Notes: a model not told the origin generated them from the sequence alone. A stretch of DNA of 64,000 nt from Chloroflexi bacterium GWB2_49_20 (GCA_001796335.1 MGMF01000021.1:310001-374000); one strand, 5' to 3'. Counted from the stretch's first letter, positions 25,543-35,473 are shown. Translations and numbers: made by a program.

Positions 25543-25569
25543 CCGCCCGCACGGGTTTCCGGCGGGCGG
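25543..25569 (-). promoter_or_regulatory. GC-rich hairpin in the CBS leader
   Basis: 8-bp arms CCGCCCGC and GCGGGCGG (25543-25550, 25562-25569). On the minus strand CCTTTATTT follows, so it could be a terminator or attenuator before the CBS gene, 56 bases from its start. I could not match the rest of the leader to a T-box or SAM riboswitch. Confidence 0.5.
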
Positions 25570-25796
25570 TAACTATTTTGGTATGATGAGAAGTTTATGC
25601 GTTAATGCTGGCTTCCCGTTCTCCCAGGCCGGAATCAAAAAACCGTGCAGAGGATATCTCGCATGTACAGGAGCAAAAGCAGGTCGGGAAAATGATCATC
25701 ATGAGGTAATAAGTATTTATCAGTCTTTATTGTTTAATTAGAATTCCCAATTCTTTCGGGTGTAGTAATTTTATCACCTGAGAGTGAACTCGGTAA

Positions 25797-25812
25797 TAGG
25801 CAAAATTGCTTA
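25797..25812. promoter_or_regulatory. Operator-like motif
   Basis: TAGGCA-AAAT-TGCTTA, one mismatch from the 21059 palindrome, between the CBS gene and the HMA-protein gene. Confidence 0.5.
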
Positions 25813-25988
25813 CTTTGCGCCTGTTCGGTTGGTAAAGATGGGAAGAACAATCATGAAGACCCATTAAACGAGAAATATGAGATATCTATACGCCAAAGTG
25901 CTCATAGAAGAACAGGCAAAGTTACGCTCTACCCCTGAACCAGTATGTCATAAAATCATAGTGCGTTTTTCGATCAAGGAGAAAAATA

Positions 25989-26309
25989 ATGAAAAAGGAT
26001 TGTCATGTTGAACCAATCAGAAAAACACCAAATCTTGAAGAAATCCAAAATATCAATGAGGTATTTTTGACAGTTTGGGGAATGGGATGTCCTAATTGTG
26101 CGGCTCGCGTCCGCAATAGCCTGGTATCGCTCCAGGGCGTTGTAGAAGCCCAGGTTGACCATCAGGCGGGTGTGGCCAAGGTCACTTACAATCCCACGCT
26201 CGTTTCAATGCAGGAACTGGCTGATGCAGTTTTCCGCGCTGGTGGTGATGGCCGTCACGAATACCGCGCAGTCCTTACACCTGTTAATTTTGAGGAAACT
26301 TCAAATTGA
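25989..26309 (+). CDS. Heavy-metal-associated (CopZ-like) domain protein
   Basis: 106 residues: an N-terminal extension, then an HMA fold with metal loop GMGCPNC (C34, C37) and the usual beta-alpha-beta continuation (VEAQVDHQAGVAKVTYNP). Likely a cytosolic Cu(I) carrier. The AAGGAGAAAAATA site precedes the start. It overlaps the next gene by 4 bases. Confidence 0.85.
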   Translation: MKKDCHVEPIRKTPNLEEIQNINEVFLTVWGMGCPNCAARVRNSLVSLQGVVEAQVDHQAGVAKVTYNPTLVSMQELADAVFRAGGDGRHEYRAVLTPVNFEETSN

Positions 26310-26968
26310 TCAAAAGTCTAAGGATCATCCTTATTCTCGCAATCCCTTTCTTCCTTCTGCTGGGGTCAGTGCGCTTGATAACCAGCAACCAATACCTGGC
26401 ATTCGAATATTGGAAATCAGATTTTCCTCCCGATCCATTTGGTTTTACAGCCTCTCAGCGTTTAACAATTGCCTCGGCAAACTTACGTTTTGTGCGCGAT
26501 AACCTGACATTAGACGCTCTCTCCAGTCAGGTTTTTGACGGGGACCCTGTTTACAATTCACGTGAATTGAGCCACATGGTGGATGTTCAGAGAGTTTATC
26601 AATCTGTGTGGCGTGGATGGCAGGCGATCGTACTACTCATCTTGTTGACCAGTTTTCTCCTTTTGCGCTTCTCAGATCGTATCACCCTGCTCTCTTCTTT
26701 TCAGACAGGGGGCCTTTTAACCAGTGGTCTGATCTTTATGTTGGGTTTGCTAGCCGTTGTCGCCTGGCAAGTCTGGTTTACGTCTTTTCACCAAATTTTC
26801 TTTCAGCCAGGTTCATGGCTTTTTGAATATACGGATACGCTCATCCGGCTATTCCCGGAAAAATTTTGGTTTGACTCAGCCTTGACCTTGCTCAGTATCA
26901 GTTTCTTAGAAGGATTACTGCTGGCTTTTATAGGATGGCGTTGGAGACTTTCCATTAATCTGAAATAA
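26306..26968 (+). CDS. TIGR01906/DUF1461 family integral membrane protein
   Basis: 220 residues with a TTG start inside the end of the HMA gene. About four or five helices. The extracellular loop ending RELSHMVDVQRVYQ and the segment WFTSFHQIFFQPGSW...LFPEKFWFD are hallmarks of this family, whose function is unknown. Confidence 0.85.
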   Translation: MIKSLRIILILAIPFFLLLGSVRLITSNQYLAFEYWKSDFPPDPFGFTASQRLTIASANLRFVRDNLTLDALSSQVFDGDPVYNSRELSHMVDVQRVYQSVWRGWQAIVLLILLTSFLLLRFSDRITLLSSFQTGGLLTSGLIFMLGLLAVVAWQVWFTSFHQIFFQPGSWLFEYTDTLIRLFPEKFWFDSALTLLSISFLEGLLLAFIGWRWRLSINLK

Positions 26969-27103
26969 TAAGGAAGAGTTATGTATCTTCCATATACTTA
27001 ATTTTGTGGACAACTCTTATTCGCGAAATAGCCTGATTTTTTCTAAATAAGACCTTAGTTTTAAAGCTAACTTCAAAACAATGATTCAACAAGAGGTAAA
27101 TCA

Positions 27104-27562
27104 ATGTCCAAAACATTACGTATGACCCGCAAACAAGCCCACCAACGACAGATGCGAATTCGCAAGACGATTTTTTCAGTCCTTATCGTAAGTGTACTCG
27201 GACTGGCCGGTTATTTTCTCGTTTCTGCTTTTTTTCGCCCACCACCTCCTGTCATGGCTGGTAATGTGATTGACATTGCAGCAGACATGAGTGGTTTCGA
27301 CCAAAAAGAGATCCTCGTTAAAGTTGGCGAACCAGTAACCATCCGCCTGACCAGCCTGGATAACTCACATCATACTGATGGTGGGGGCAAGCACCAGTGG
27401 GCGGTGGACGAATTGGACCTGAATATCATCACTCAACCTGAGAAATCGAATTACATCACTTTTACGCCCGATAAGCCCGGTGAGTATACATTTTATTGTG
27501 ACATCTGCTGCGGCGGGCGCGCCAACCCGACAATGAGCGGCAAGTTGATTGTCGAGGGGTAA
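27104..27562 (+). CDS. Membrane-anchored cupredoxin-like protein
   Basis: 152 residues: a basic start, an anchor helix (about 22-44), then a cupredoxin barrel. Potential ligands are His in NSHHTDGGGKHQW and the cluster FYCDICCGGRANPTMSG. This resembles a CuA loop, but the usual His after the second Cys is absent, so the copper site is of a variant type. It is followed 3 bases later by a CcdA gene. Confidence 0.75.
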   Translation: MSKTLRMTRKQAHQRQMRIRKTIFSVLIVSVLGLAGYFLVSAFFRPPPPVMAGNVIDIAADMSGFDQKEILVKVGEPVTIRLTSLDNSHHTDGGGKHQWAVDELDLNIITQPEKSNYITFTPDKPGEYTFYCDICCGGRANPTMSGKLIVEG

Positions 27563-27565
27563 GCC

Positions 27566-28387
27566 ATGACCACTTCGCACCTGCGTCGCATCGTCATCAT
27601 TTCCATCCTCGCAGCCATTGGGTTGGGCGCGGTTGCACTGGCAGGTTTCTGGCATCCCAATGCTCCGGCAGAGGCCATGCAGATGTATCTGCCCCAAATA
27701 ACCCTGCCTGCAGTCTTATTTGCCGCCACAGTGGATGGGATCAATCCCTGTGCATTCACGGTACTGTTGCTATTCATCACGTCCATGCTGGCAACTTTTC
27801 AGGCTGGCGAACAGAGTGTCAATGCCATCCGGGGGCGCTTGCTAACCCAGGGCGGAATTTATATAGCCGCCATTTTTCTAACCTATTTGAGCCTGGGAAT
27901 TGGACTGCTTAAAACGGTTGATCTATTCACCCGTCAGCATCTTCCAGCCCGTTTTGGCGCTTTGGCAGCCATCCTGTTTGGGTTGTGGATGCTCAAAGAT
28001 TTCTTCATCCCTGATTTCGGCTGGCGTTTGCAGGCTCCAGCTAAAATTGGCAGTATAGCGCGAAATATGGCTCAAAAAGCCACAGTCCCGGCTCTGATAG
28101 TTGGTGGATTTCTCATTGGTCTTTGTACTGTCCCTTGCAGCGGTGCGGTTTATCTGGGCGTGCTCAGCCTGTTGGCTCTCCAGCCCACTGCCATGCTAGG
28201 TTATAGCTACCTGATGCTCTATAATATCGTCTTTGTTCTGCCCCTGATCATCATCTTGATCGCTGCCTCAGCCCGCCCAACCTTGAATCGTCTCGCACAT
28301 TGGAATCTGCATCATAAAGAATGGGTGCGCTTAGTCTTGGGAGGCGGAGTTGTTGTAATGGGATTGATCATCCTGGCCACTGTTTAA
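27566..28387 (+). CDS. CcdA/DsbD-type thiol electron transporter
   Basis: 273 residues. About seven helices, with the two Pro-Cys elements in normal order: DGINPCAFTVLLLF (about residue 60) and GLCTVPCSGAVY (about 190). It moves reducing power across the membrane, probably to thioredoxin-like or copper proteins such as its upstream neighbour. GAGGGG precedes its ATG. Confidence 0.88.
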   Translation: MTTSHLRRIVIISILAAIGLGAVALAGFWHPNAPAEAMQMYLPQITLPAVLFAATVDGINPCAFTVLLLFITSMLATFQAGEQSVNAIRGRLLTQGGIYIAAIFLTYLSLGIGLLKTVDLFTRQHLPARFGALAAILFGLWMLKDFFIPDFGWRLQAPAKIGSIARNMAQKATVPALIVGGFLIGLCTVPCSGAVYLGVLSLLALQPTAMLGYSYLMLYNIVFVLPLIIILIAASARPTLNRLAHWNLHHKEWVRLVLGGGVVVMGLIILATV

Positions 28388-28432
28388 AATGGTGATCTTC
28401 TCTGTATCTTTTAATGGTTCCCCCTGGATCAT

Positions 28433-29101
28433 ATGAATACATCAGACCCGTTTTCTAAACCAGATCTGCTAGCAAATGCCATCACCCGACGTCGCTATCA
28501 ACACCTTGCTCCATTTTATGATTCCATGGAAGCGCTGACTGAGCGTCGCTTTAGTGATTGGCGTCGCCGGTTGTGGTCGTTGGTGAAAGGCAACTATGTA
28601 TTGGAAGTCGGAATAGGCACGGGTAAGAACATGCCATTCTACCCGACAGGAGTTTTCATCACTGGAATTGATCTGACCCCAGGAATGCTGGACCATGCTC
28701 GCACTCGTTTACGGAGGACAGACCTGCAAGACTGGGTGACACTTCAGCTCGGTGATGCCCAGGCGCTGAATTTCCCGGATGCATCGTTTGATATGGCGGT
28801 TGCCACGTTTGTTTTTTGCTCGGTGCCAGACCCGGTACTCGGTCTGCGTGAGATGAAACGTGTTGTCAAGCCTGGTGGATGCATATTGTTGCTGGAACAC
28901 ATGCGCTCGCCCAATCCTTTTCTAGGTTTCTTGATGGATATGCTCAATCCGCTGGTAGTACGCATGATGGGCGCCAATATCAATCGACGCACGGTCGAAA
29001 ATATTCAAAAAGCCGGTTTGGAACTGGAAAGAGTGGAAGACCTGGGAATGGGTGGAGTTTTCAAGCTGATTGTCACCCACGGACCTACCAAAGGTGAGTG
29101 A
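28433..29101 (+). CDS. Class I methyltransferase (UbiE/PmtA-like)
   Basis: 222 residues. Motif I VLEVGIGTGKNMPFYP near residue 58, then GIDLTPGMLDHAR and MKRVVKPGGCILLLEHM. The LAPFYD start is common in membrane-lipid and quinone methylases, but arsenic or other metal substrates are possible in this setting. Confidence 0.82.
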   Translation: MNTSDPFSKPDLLANAITRRRYQHLAPFYDSMEALTERRFSDWRRRLWSLVKGNYVLEVGIGTGKNMPFYPTGVFITGIDLTPGMLDHARTRLRRTDLQDWVTLQLGDAQALNFPDASFDMAVATFVFCSVPDPVLGLREMKRVVKPGGCILLLEHMRSPNPFLGFLMDMLNPLVVRMMGANINRRTVENIQKAGLELERVEDLGMGGVFKLIVTHGPTKGE

Positions 29102-29103
29102 TT

Positions 29104-29523
29104 ATGGCAAACAATCGTCTTATCCTGACATTCGAATTGGATTGCGATTCGACCCTTGCTTTGTTGCAAATCTGTTTGCATAAACAAGGCTTTCGTGCGA
29201 TACATAGTTTTGAATTGGAATCTGCCTGCGCCTCGTTCTCTGACCCAACTTGTCCGCACCACCCTGGTGAGGTCTGTGAGTGTCTTTTGGTTACATTGAC
29301 CATCTATCGAGATGATATTGGAACCATTCCCATCGTTCTACACGGACATGGCAACAAAACCGAAATATGGAATCTCGAATCCCACCTTCTGCCCCTTGCC
29401 CTGGATGATTGTCTGAAATTTACTCGTCTCGAGGGACAAGTGCTCAAGAGAAGACTGTGTTCGACTGAGGTCTCCAACACAAAGGGATCTTTTTCATCCA
29501 CAGTTGAGGGTGGAAGGTATTAA
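29104..29523 (+). CDS. Cys/His-rich protein, paralog of the 29743 gene
   Basis: 139 residues; ATG 29104 has AAGGTGA upstream and is preferred over GTG 29098. The shared core is a FELES..CASF start, a C..HH....CEC motif (CPHHPGEVCECLL), and a PIVLHGHGNKT segment. The Cys/His spacing suggests a metal site. No family is recognised. The C-terminus is longer than in its paralog. Confidence 0.65.
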   Translation: MANNRLILTFELDCDSTLALLQICLHKQGFRAIHSFELESACASFSDPTCPHHPGEVCECLLVTLTIYRDDIGTIPIVLHGHGNKTEIWNLESHLLPLALDDCLKFTRLEGQVLKRRLCSTEVSNTKGSFSSTVEGGRY

Positions 29524-29668
29524 GGGAATGTCAAAAATAGATATCATCAGTCCGATCGATATAGACCGGTTGTTGTAACAAGCAAGAGAAATTTCATTCT
29601 TTACTGCTGCAATAGATTTCAAGATTCCTACCTTTTCCATGATCCCATCCGAAAACAAGAGCAAGATT

Positions 29669-29690
29669 GAATAAGCAAAAATGCTTATTC
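29669..29690. promoter_or_regulatory. Operator-like palindrome
   Basis: Perfect 9-bp arms GAATAAGCA and TGCTTATTC with spacer AAAA, 53 bases before the gene at 29743. Confidence 0.6.
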
Positions 29691-29742
29691 TGAAATAAGG
29701 GTATATGCGCTTTTCTGGGAGGAGCATAAGGGATAGACTGAT

Positions 29743-30078
29743 ATGAGTATGATACTCACGACACCCCTTCTTACGTTTGATCAGACCTGTGAGCAGGTAC
29801 AGGAAATAGTTGCCGCACGACTGCAAGCTGCAGGCCTGCAAGTGATGCGCACATTTGACCTGCAAAGTACACAGGCTTTTGTGGATGGTTGTCCATGCCA
29901 GCATCACGGGACTGATGTGTGTAATTGTCAGATGGTGGTGATGTTGGTCTACGGCGCAGGCGAGCAACCATTGACTCTCATCCTGCATGGCTACGACATG
30001 CACACCTGTCTCTCGCTGGCAGGTATTGGGGTGGCAGGCGATTTCATCCAAAATATTCTTAACCCGGAGACTGAATGA
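29743..30078 (+). CDS. Cys/His-rich protein, paralog of the 29104 gene
   Basis: 111 residues. It has RTFDLQSTQAF, then CPCQHHGTDVCNCQMVVMLVYG, then LTLILHGYDMHT. The CxC-x-HH...CxC cluster is stronger than in the paralog. It has its own promoter region with the recurring palindrome. The fold resembles a small alpha-beta protein. Function unknown; metal sensing or carriage is a guess. Confidence 0.65.
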   Translation: MSMILTTPLLTFDQTCEQVQEIVAARLQAAGLQVMRTFDLQSTQAFVDGCPCQHHGTDVCNCQMVVMLVYGAGEQPLTLILHGYDMHTCLSLAGIGVAGDFIQNILNPETE

Positions 30079-30746
30079 CAACAACTGCAAGTGGGTCCTC
30101 GTTTTTAAGCCGCAACTGGTTCTGGTTGTTTGTATCAATTTCCGGGGTGTACGTCATTCTGCCATTCCTGGCCCCAGTATTCATGGCACTTGGATGGAAT
30201 GGCATGGGGCGGGTGATTTACTTCATCTACTCCTTCCTTTGCCACCAACTCCCGCAACGGTCGTATTTTTTGTTTGGCCAACACTTCACTTATCCGCTGG
30301 CACAAATTCAACAGGTTACGGGAGTTTCTGACCCTAATAATTTTTTTGCCTTACGAAGTTTTATTGGAAATCCAGAAATGGGCTGGAAGGTTGCCTGGTC
30401 CGACCGGATGATCTCGATGTTCACCAGCATCCCGTTGTTTGCACTGGTGTGGTATCCGCTTCGACGGTGGATCAAAGCATTGCCCTGGTGGGTATTTATT
30501 CTGATGATCTTACCGGTGGCGCTGGACGGAACGACGCATTTTATCAGCGACTTTAATGGAATCGGCCAGGGATTTCGGGATACCAACCTTTGGTTAGCAA
30601 CTCTGACAAAGGGTGTTTTCTCTCCCGCTTTTTACGCTGGGGATGCCTGGGGTTCATTCAATTCAATCACCCGCCTGCTGACAGGCATTTTATTTGGAAT
30701 GGGAATTGTTTGGTTCGGGTTCCCATATCTGGAAGAACAATTTTGA
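30075..30746 (+). CDS. DUF2085-like membrane protein
   Basis: 223 residues and four or five helices. The [16 protein letters not shown] motif is the DUF2085 hallmark. Two further conserved loops are [18 protein letters not shown] and [16 protein letters not shown]. It overlaps the previous gene by 4 bases. A paralog (42463) shares all three segments. Role unknown. Confidence 0.75.
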   Translation: MTTTASGSSFLSRNWFWLFVSISGVYVILPFLAPVFMALGWNGMGRVIYFIYSFLCHQLPQRSYFLFGQHFTYPLAQIQQVTGVSDPNNFFALRSFIGNPEMGWKVAWSDRMISMFTSIPLFALVWYPLRRWIKALPWWVFILMILPVALDGTTHFISDFNGIGQGFRDTNLWLATLTKGVFSPAFYAGDAWGSFNSITRLLTGILFGMGIVWFGFPYLEEQF

Positions 30747-30759
30747 GTGGAGGCTAATC

Positions 30760-31182
30760 ATGCGCCAATTATTATTACTACTGGTTTTGGGGTTAACCAT
30801 CCTCCCGTTGACAGCCTGCCAGAACGCACCAGCAGAAATCAAAGGGCAGGAAGTGCAGGCGACTGACGGTGTTTATTATAATGGTACGCCTGATGATCTG
30901 AATGCCATGTTGAAAAATAAGGATTTCATCCTGGTCAACGTCCATATCCCGCTGGATGGGGATATCCCTGGAACAGATTTATCCATCCCGTATGACACGA
31001 TTGCTGAAAACTTGTCACAACTGCCTGCCGATAAAACTGCAAAAATTTTTCTATATTGCCGCAGCGGACACATGTCCACCATTGCAGCAGAGACACTTGT
31101 AAGCCTGGGTTATACCAATGTCTGGAGTCTGGATGGCGGTATGGCAGCCTGGGAAGCAGCTGGATTGCCTACCCAAAAATAA
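30760..31182 (+). CDS. Rhodanese-like lipoprotein
   Basis: 140 residues from the ATG at 30760 (GTGGAGG upstream); the frame from 30694 overlaps the previous gene. The lipobox is PLTAC. The rhodanese active loop [10 protein letters not shown] holds the persulfide Cys near residue 100, and [12 protein letters not shown] closes the domain. Being outside the cytoplasm, it probably binds sulfane sulfur at the envelope. Confidence 0.85.
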   Translation: MRQLLLLLVLGLTILPLTACQNAPAEIKGQEVQATDGVYYNGTPDDLNAMLKNKDFILVNVHIPLDGDIPGTDLSIPYDTIAENLSQLPADKTAKIFLYCRSGHMSTIAAETLVSLGYTNVWSLDGGMAAWEAAGLPTQK

Positions 31183-31397
31183 TGGATAGAAAATTATTGA
31201 TGACCAGGGATTTTGTTTGGCGCTGGTTATTATCCTGGCAAAAATATGCCCACATTAACTTAACCGAGAAGAACATCACACTTGGTTTTTAGAAACGCTC
31301 TGGTATTTTTTTTATTGCAAAGTTTAGCCCGATTAATGGTAAATGCAACACCGTTCAAATCATAAATTTTTTATATAGCAACCTGGGAGATTGGACA

Positions 31398-32405
31398 ATG
31401 ACTATGGAAACAAGCAATTTGAATATGGATAAGAACACTGAAGACAAGCTGCCAGAACAGGTGAAACCCACACGACCCCGTCGCAGATTCTCCATCAACC
31501 TGCAAAAATACTGGCTCATCATCACTTTGATCACATTTTTAGCCGGATCGTTTGGTGGCTTTGGCTTGGGCAGGTATTCCGTGCATCACGAAATGGAAGT
31601 TGCAGAACAGAACCAGTCACAAGATATTGCTGCACTGGCTGTCGAGGTGATTCCTCCTGATGGCTACCAACTCCCGGCTAAATTCGGGAATATCGGACCC
31701 GAACTGATAGCCGCTGGTGTAATTGATTACACTGCCATCGTAAACCTTTACGAAAAGAATGGACAGCCTCTCACCGAAGAGCAACTTGCCATTCTGTCCC
31801 AGGGCAGCGATCAGCCGATTATTATCAATTCACAAAATGCCTATTTCCTGCTAAATCTGTTCTGGGCTTTTGGACTGGCGAATGCCAACCCAATCCTTAC
31901 AGAAGGACCAATTTCACAACAAGGGCAGGGAGATGTTACCCGCTTTGCTTCGACAGGCGGTTGGGGCCTGGGGACAAAACCTATCAACGAGTTGTTTGCC
32001 AGCACGGCGATTGTCACGCTGAAGGTTGACCAACAGGCACTCGTGGAAAAGGTCGCGGCGCTGATCTACCGCCCGTGTTGTGACAATCCGACCCTCTTCC
32101 CGGATTGCAACCATGGTATGGCCATGTTGGGCCTGTTGGAGTTAATGGCTGCTCAAGATGCCAATGAAGATGAAATGCTGGAGGCTGCCAAATATATCAA
32201 TGCTTTCTGGTATCCCCAACAAGCGTATGAAACTGCGCTTTATCTTAAGTATACACAGGATATAAATTTTTCCAGTGCTAAACCGCAGTCTGTTATAGGG
32301 AAACAACTTTTCTCCGGCTCCGGCTTTGCCACGGTGCACCAGTGGCTGCAAAGCAACGGAAAGTTGGAACAAGCCCCCGGTGGAGCAAACGGTTGCAGTA
32401 ATTAG
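31398..32405 (+). CDS. Membrane-anchored protein with PCC...C-H motif, possible metal-binding partner of the ABC transporter
   Basis: 335 residues: one anchor helix (about 38-60), then an extracytoplasmic domain. A striking segment near residues 226-240 reads RPCCDNPTLFPDCNHGMAML, with three Cys and one His in 14 residues; another Cys lies at the C-terminus. I recognise no named family. The gene directly precedes the two permeases and the YHS-bearing ATPase, so I infer a metal or thiol ligand for that transporter. Confidence 0.6.
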   Translation: MTMETSNLNMDKNTEDKLPEQVKPTRPRRRFSINLQKYWLIITLITFLAGSFGGFGLGRYSVHHEMEVAEQNQSQDIAALAVEVIPPDGYQLPAKFGNIGPELIAAGVIDYTAIVNLYEKNGQPLTEEQLAILSQGSDQPIIINSQNAYFLLNLFWAFGLANANPILTEGPISQQGQGDVTRFASTGGWGLGTKPINELFASTAIVTLKVDQQALVEKVAALIYRPCCDNPTLFPDCNHGMAMLGLLELMAAQDANEDEMLEAAKYINAFWYPQQAYETALYLKYTQDINFSSAKPQSVIGKQLFSGSGFATVHQWLQSNGKLEQAPGGANGCSN

Positions 32406-32419
32406 CAAAGGATACGACC

Positions 32420-33520
32420 TTGTCACTTGCACATCGAAATCTCTTCCAGGATAAAACCCGTCTTTTATTGAGTGTAGCTGGTGTGGCGCTGGCTGTCATG
32501 CTAATCTTGATCTTGTCCGGCTTCCTGGCCGGGATGAATCACCAGATTACTTCGTATCTGAATAACTCACCCGGTTCGGTCATGGTAACCCAAAAAGGGG
32601 TCGTTAACATGCTGGGTGCGACCTCGCTGTTGCCTCCTGGGGCAGATGTGCAAGTCGAGGCGGAGCAGGGGGTCGAACAGGTCATCCCCATTCTTTCACA
32701 GTTTGTTATCCTCGATCTTCATGATAAGAAATTACCCGCCTATATGATCGGGTACGATCCTGGACAAGGAGGGGGTCCGTGGCGCATCCGGGCAGGGCGC
32801 GAACCCCAGACCGACGACGAGATGGTTTTTGACTGGGTACTTGCCGGGCGGCATGATCTATCCCTTGGAGATAGTCTCGACCTGATGGGACAAACCTTCA
32901 AAATCGTTGGTCTCACAGACGGAACAACCTCCTGGATGACCAGTTTTTTCTTCATCACCAGGAAAGCTGCCGAGAATTTGCTACGCACACCTGGCGCGGT
33001 TAGTTTCTTGCTGATAACCCCGGTTGAAGGAACGAACTCCGAGGATCTCATCCGTCGACTCGATGACTTGCCGGGTATCAATGCCCTGACGAAGGCCAGG
33101 ATGGCAGCCAACGATCTCGAGTTGTTCGCCAACATATTCTCAATGCCGTTGAGGCTGATGGTCGCAATTGCCTTTCTGGTCGGGACGATGATCGTCGGAT
33201 TGGTGATCTACACGGCCACTGTCGAGAGGCAGCGTGAGTACGGTGTGCTGAAAGCCATCGGCGCACCTAATCGTGTGCTTTACAGGGTCGTGACAACCCA
33301 GGCTCTGTTCGCCTCCCTGGCCGGATCGCTTGTTGGGATCCTGCTGGCGTATGGCTTGGCTGGATGGATCATGGGAGCCCGTCCGCAATTCTTGATCGTT
33401 CTTGATCCAGCGGATATGCTTTGGGCATTGTTGTCTGGGCTGGGAATGGCGCTGGCAGCAGCACTCTTTCCAGCACGTATGATAGCCGGGTTGGCTCCGG
33501 CGGAGGTATTCCGCAAATGA
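32420..33520 (+). CDS. ABC transporter permease (MacB/FtsX type)
   Basis: 366 residues with a TTG start 14 bases after the previous stop. Layout: one helix, a large extracytoplasmic MacB_PCD-like domain, then three C-terminal FtsX helices (about 245-360) with EYGVLKAIGAPNRVLYRVV before the second. It overlaps its partner by 4 bases. Confidence 0.88.
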   Translation: MSLAHRNLFQDKTRLLLSVAGVALAVMLILILSGFLAGMNHQITSYLNNSPGSVMVTQKGVVNMLGATSLLPPGADVQVEAEQGVEQVIPILSQFVILDLHDKKLPAYMIGYDPGQGGGPWRIRAGREPQTDDEMVFDWVLAGRHDLSLGDSLDLMGQTFKIVGLTDGTTSWMTSFFFITRKAAENLLRTPGAVSFLLITPVEGTNSEDLIRRLDDLPGINALTKARMAANDLELFANIFSMPLRLMVAIAFLVGTMIVGLVIYTATVERQREYGVLKAIGAPNRVLYRVVTTQALFASLAGSLVGILLAYGLAGWIMGARPQFLIVLDPADMLWALLSGLGMALAAALFPARMIAGLAPAEVFRK

Positions 33521-34629
33521 TCCTTCTGGCTTTCCACAACTTGTTCCAAAACAAAACCCGCCTGGTGATTTCGGTCGGAGGCGTGGCATTGGCACTACTG
33601 CTGATCCTTTCACTGGACGCAATTTTCGCAGGTGTAGAGCACCAGATCACAGCCTACATTGACAACAGCGGGGCGGATATCTTTGTGGCGCAGAAAGATG
33701 TCCGTAATATGCATATGGCTGCTTCCGCTATTCCCGCATCGATCATAGACCAGGTAAAAGCTATCGAAGGCGTCGAGATTGTCACCCCGATCCTGTATGT
33801 GTCGAATATGGTAGTTACAGGCGACAAACGCAACCTGGCTTATATCATCGGTCTGACAGAAAATTCTCCGATAGGTGGGGTTTGGAATCTCGCTTCTGGG
33901 CGCGGTCAACCGGGAAAAAGTGAAACAATTATTGATCGTAGCATAGCCGAAATGTCTGACGTGGAATTGGGGGATACGGTCGAGATCCTCGGACAACGTT
34001 TTACGGTTGTTGGCTTTTCAAATGAAACCGCAAATATCGTCAACTCAATTGCCTTCATTTCGCTGGATGATTTTCAAGCGCTGCGCGGCAGCCCAGATGT
34101 AGTTTCCTTCCTGCTGATTAAGACCCATAGTGGCTTGTCAGCAGATGCAGTGGCAGCCCTGCTCGAATCAAAAATAGATGGTGTGACCGCCCTGTCGCGC
34201 ACAGCTTTTTCAAGCCAGGAACGGCGCGTTGTCAAGGATATGAGCACTGATGTGATCACCATCATGAACTTGATCGGTTTTCTGATCGGCCTGGCAGTGA
34301 TGGCATTGATGGTTTACACGGCCATCCTGTCACGCCGCAAAGAATTCGGCGTGCTTAAGGCGCTCGGGGCACGCAACGGACAACTTTACCAGGTAGTATT
34401 AGCCCAGGCATTCATGAGCGTTGTGCTGGGATTCGGTCTGGGGGTTGTTTTTGTATTGCTTTTATCTGGAATTATCCCGCGTCTGGGTTTGCCACTTTCA
34501 CTTGAGATCAGACCAATTTCGTTGCTAAAGGTAGGCGGAACTTCGTTAATCATCGCTGCGCTTTCAGCTATTTTGCCCATTCGTCAAATTTCCGGCTTCG
34601 ACCCGGCTATGGTTTTTCGAGGGACATAA
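33517..34629 (+). CDS. ABC transporter permease, second subunit
   Basis: 370 residues from the ATG at 33517 in an ATGA overlap; the frame from 33421 is a shadow of the first permease. It has the same architecture as its neighbour (FHNLFQNKTRLVISVGG opening, EFGVLKALGARNGQLYQVV near the second FtsX helix), so the two are paralogs and probably form a heterodimer. Confidence 0.88.
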   Translation: MILLAFHNLFQNKTRLVISVGGVALALLLILSLDAIFAGVEHQITAYIDNSGADIFVAQKDVRNMHMAASAIPASIIDQVKAIEGVEIVTPILYVSNMVVTGDKRNLAYIIGLTENSPIGGVWNLASGRGQPGKSETIIDRSIAEMSDVELGDTVEILGQRFTVVGFSNETANIVNSIAFISLDDFQALRGSPDVVSFLLIKTHSGLSADAVAALLESKIDGVTALSRTAFSSQERRVVKDMSTDVITIMNLIGFLIGLAVMALMVYTAILSRRKEFGVLKALGARNGQLYQVVLAQAFMSVVLGFGLGVVFVLLLSGIIPRLGLPLSLEIRPISLLKVGGTSLIIAALSAILPIRQISGFDPAMVFRGT

Positions 34630-34630
34630 A

Positions 34631-35473
34631 ATGACAGACACAACTTTGAATGTGGATCACGTCACAAAGCGGTACGGTTCCAGCTCAACCGAAGTCACCG
34701 CCGTAAAAGATGTTTCTTTGAGCGTCAAACCTGGCGAGATCGTCCTGATCATGGGGCCATCGGGATCGGGCAAGACCACCCTGTTATCGATGCTGGGAGC
34801 GCTACTTAAACCGACCGAGGGCGAGATCCATCTGAACGGCACCATCATCAGCGCCCTTTCTGAAAAACACCTGCCAGATATCCGCCTGAAACAATTCGGT
34901 TTTATCTTTCAGGATTTTAACCTGCTCTCGGCATTGACCGCATTGGAGAACGTTTCCATTGTGGCAGAATTGGCCGGGATGAAAGGCGTTGCGGCGCGTA
35001 AGAAGTCGGCAGAACTTCTTGCTGATCTTGGGCTGGCAGGACGGTTAAACTTTCTGCCCGAAAAACTTTCCGGAGGCGAGAAGCAGCGTGTGGCAATCGC
35101 CCGCGCACTTATCAATAACCCGACTCTGATCCTGGCAGACGAGCCAACCGCCAATCTGGATTCCAAGATCGGTCACGAGATCATGCGCCTGCTGCGACAG
35201 ATCGCCAAAGAACAGAATCGGAGTGTGGTCATCGTTTCGCACGACCAGCGTATCAAAGACATTGCTGACCATGTCCTTTGGTTGGAAGACGGCCAGTTCA
35301 AAGAAATCGTCAGCATGGCGATAGACCCGGTTTGCGGGATGTCAGTGGAGCGGGAGAAGGCCTTTCATCTCTCATTGAACGGCATGGATTATTATTTCTG
35401 CGCCAAAGGTTGCCGGGATGAGTTCGCCGCTGATGCAGAAAAGTACCAGCAAACAAATGAAGCTTCGTTTTGA
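34631..35473 (+). CDS. ABC transporter ATPase fused to a YHS domain
   Basis: 280 residues. Residues 1-228 are a LolD/MacB-type ATPase: Walker [10 protein letters not shown] (43-51), signature LSGGEKQR, Walker B LILADEPT, and a switch His. Residues about 233-275 form a YHS domain ([13 protein letters not shown], then [12 protein letters not shown]), a heavy-metal-linked module. The gene follows the permeases by one base. The fusion links transport to a metal. Confidence 0.9.
   Translation: MTDTTLNVDHVTKRYGSSSTEVTAVKDVSLSVKPGEIVLIMGPSGSGKTTLLSMLGALLKPTEGEIHLNGTIISALSEKHLPDIRLKQFGFIFQDFNLLSALTALENVSIVAELAGMKGVAARKKSAELLADLGLAGRLNFLPEKLSGGEKQRVAIARALINNPTLILADEPTANLDSKIGHEIMRLLRQIAKEQNRSVVIVSHDQRIKDIADHVLWLEDGQFKEIVSMAIDPVCGMSVEREKAFHLSLNGMDYYFCAKGCRDEFAADAEKYQQTNEASF

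Noticed and set aside
25488-25760. T-box or SAM riboswitch before the CBS gene
   Set aside because: A hairpin is present, but no T-box core (TGGxACCGCG) or SAM aptamer core was found.
31182-31292. 36-codon plus-strand frame after the rhodanese gene
   Set aside because: No ribosome site and no similarity.
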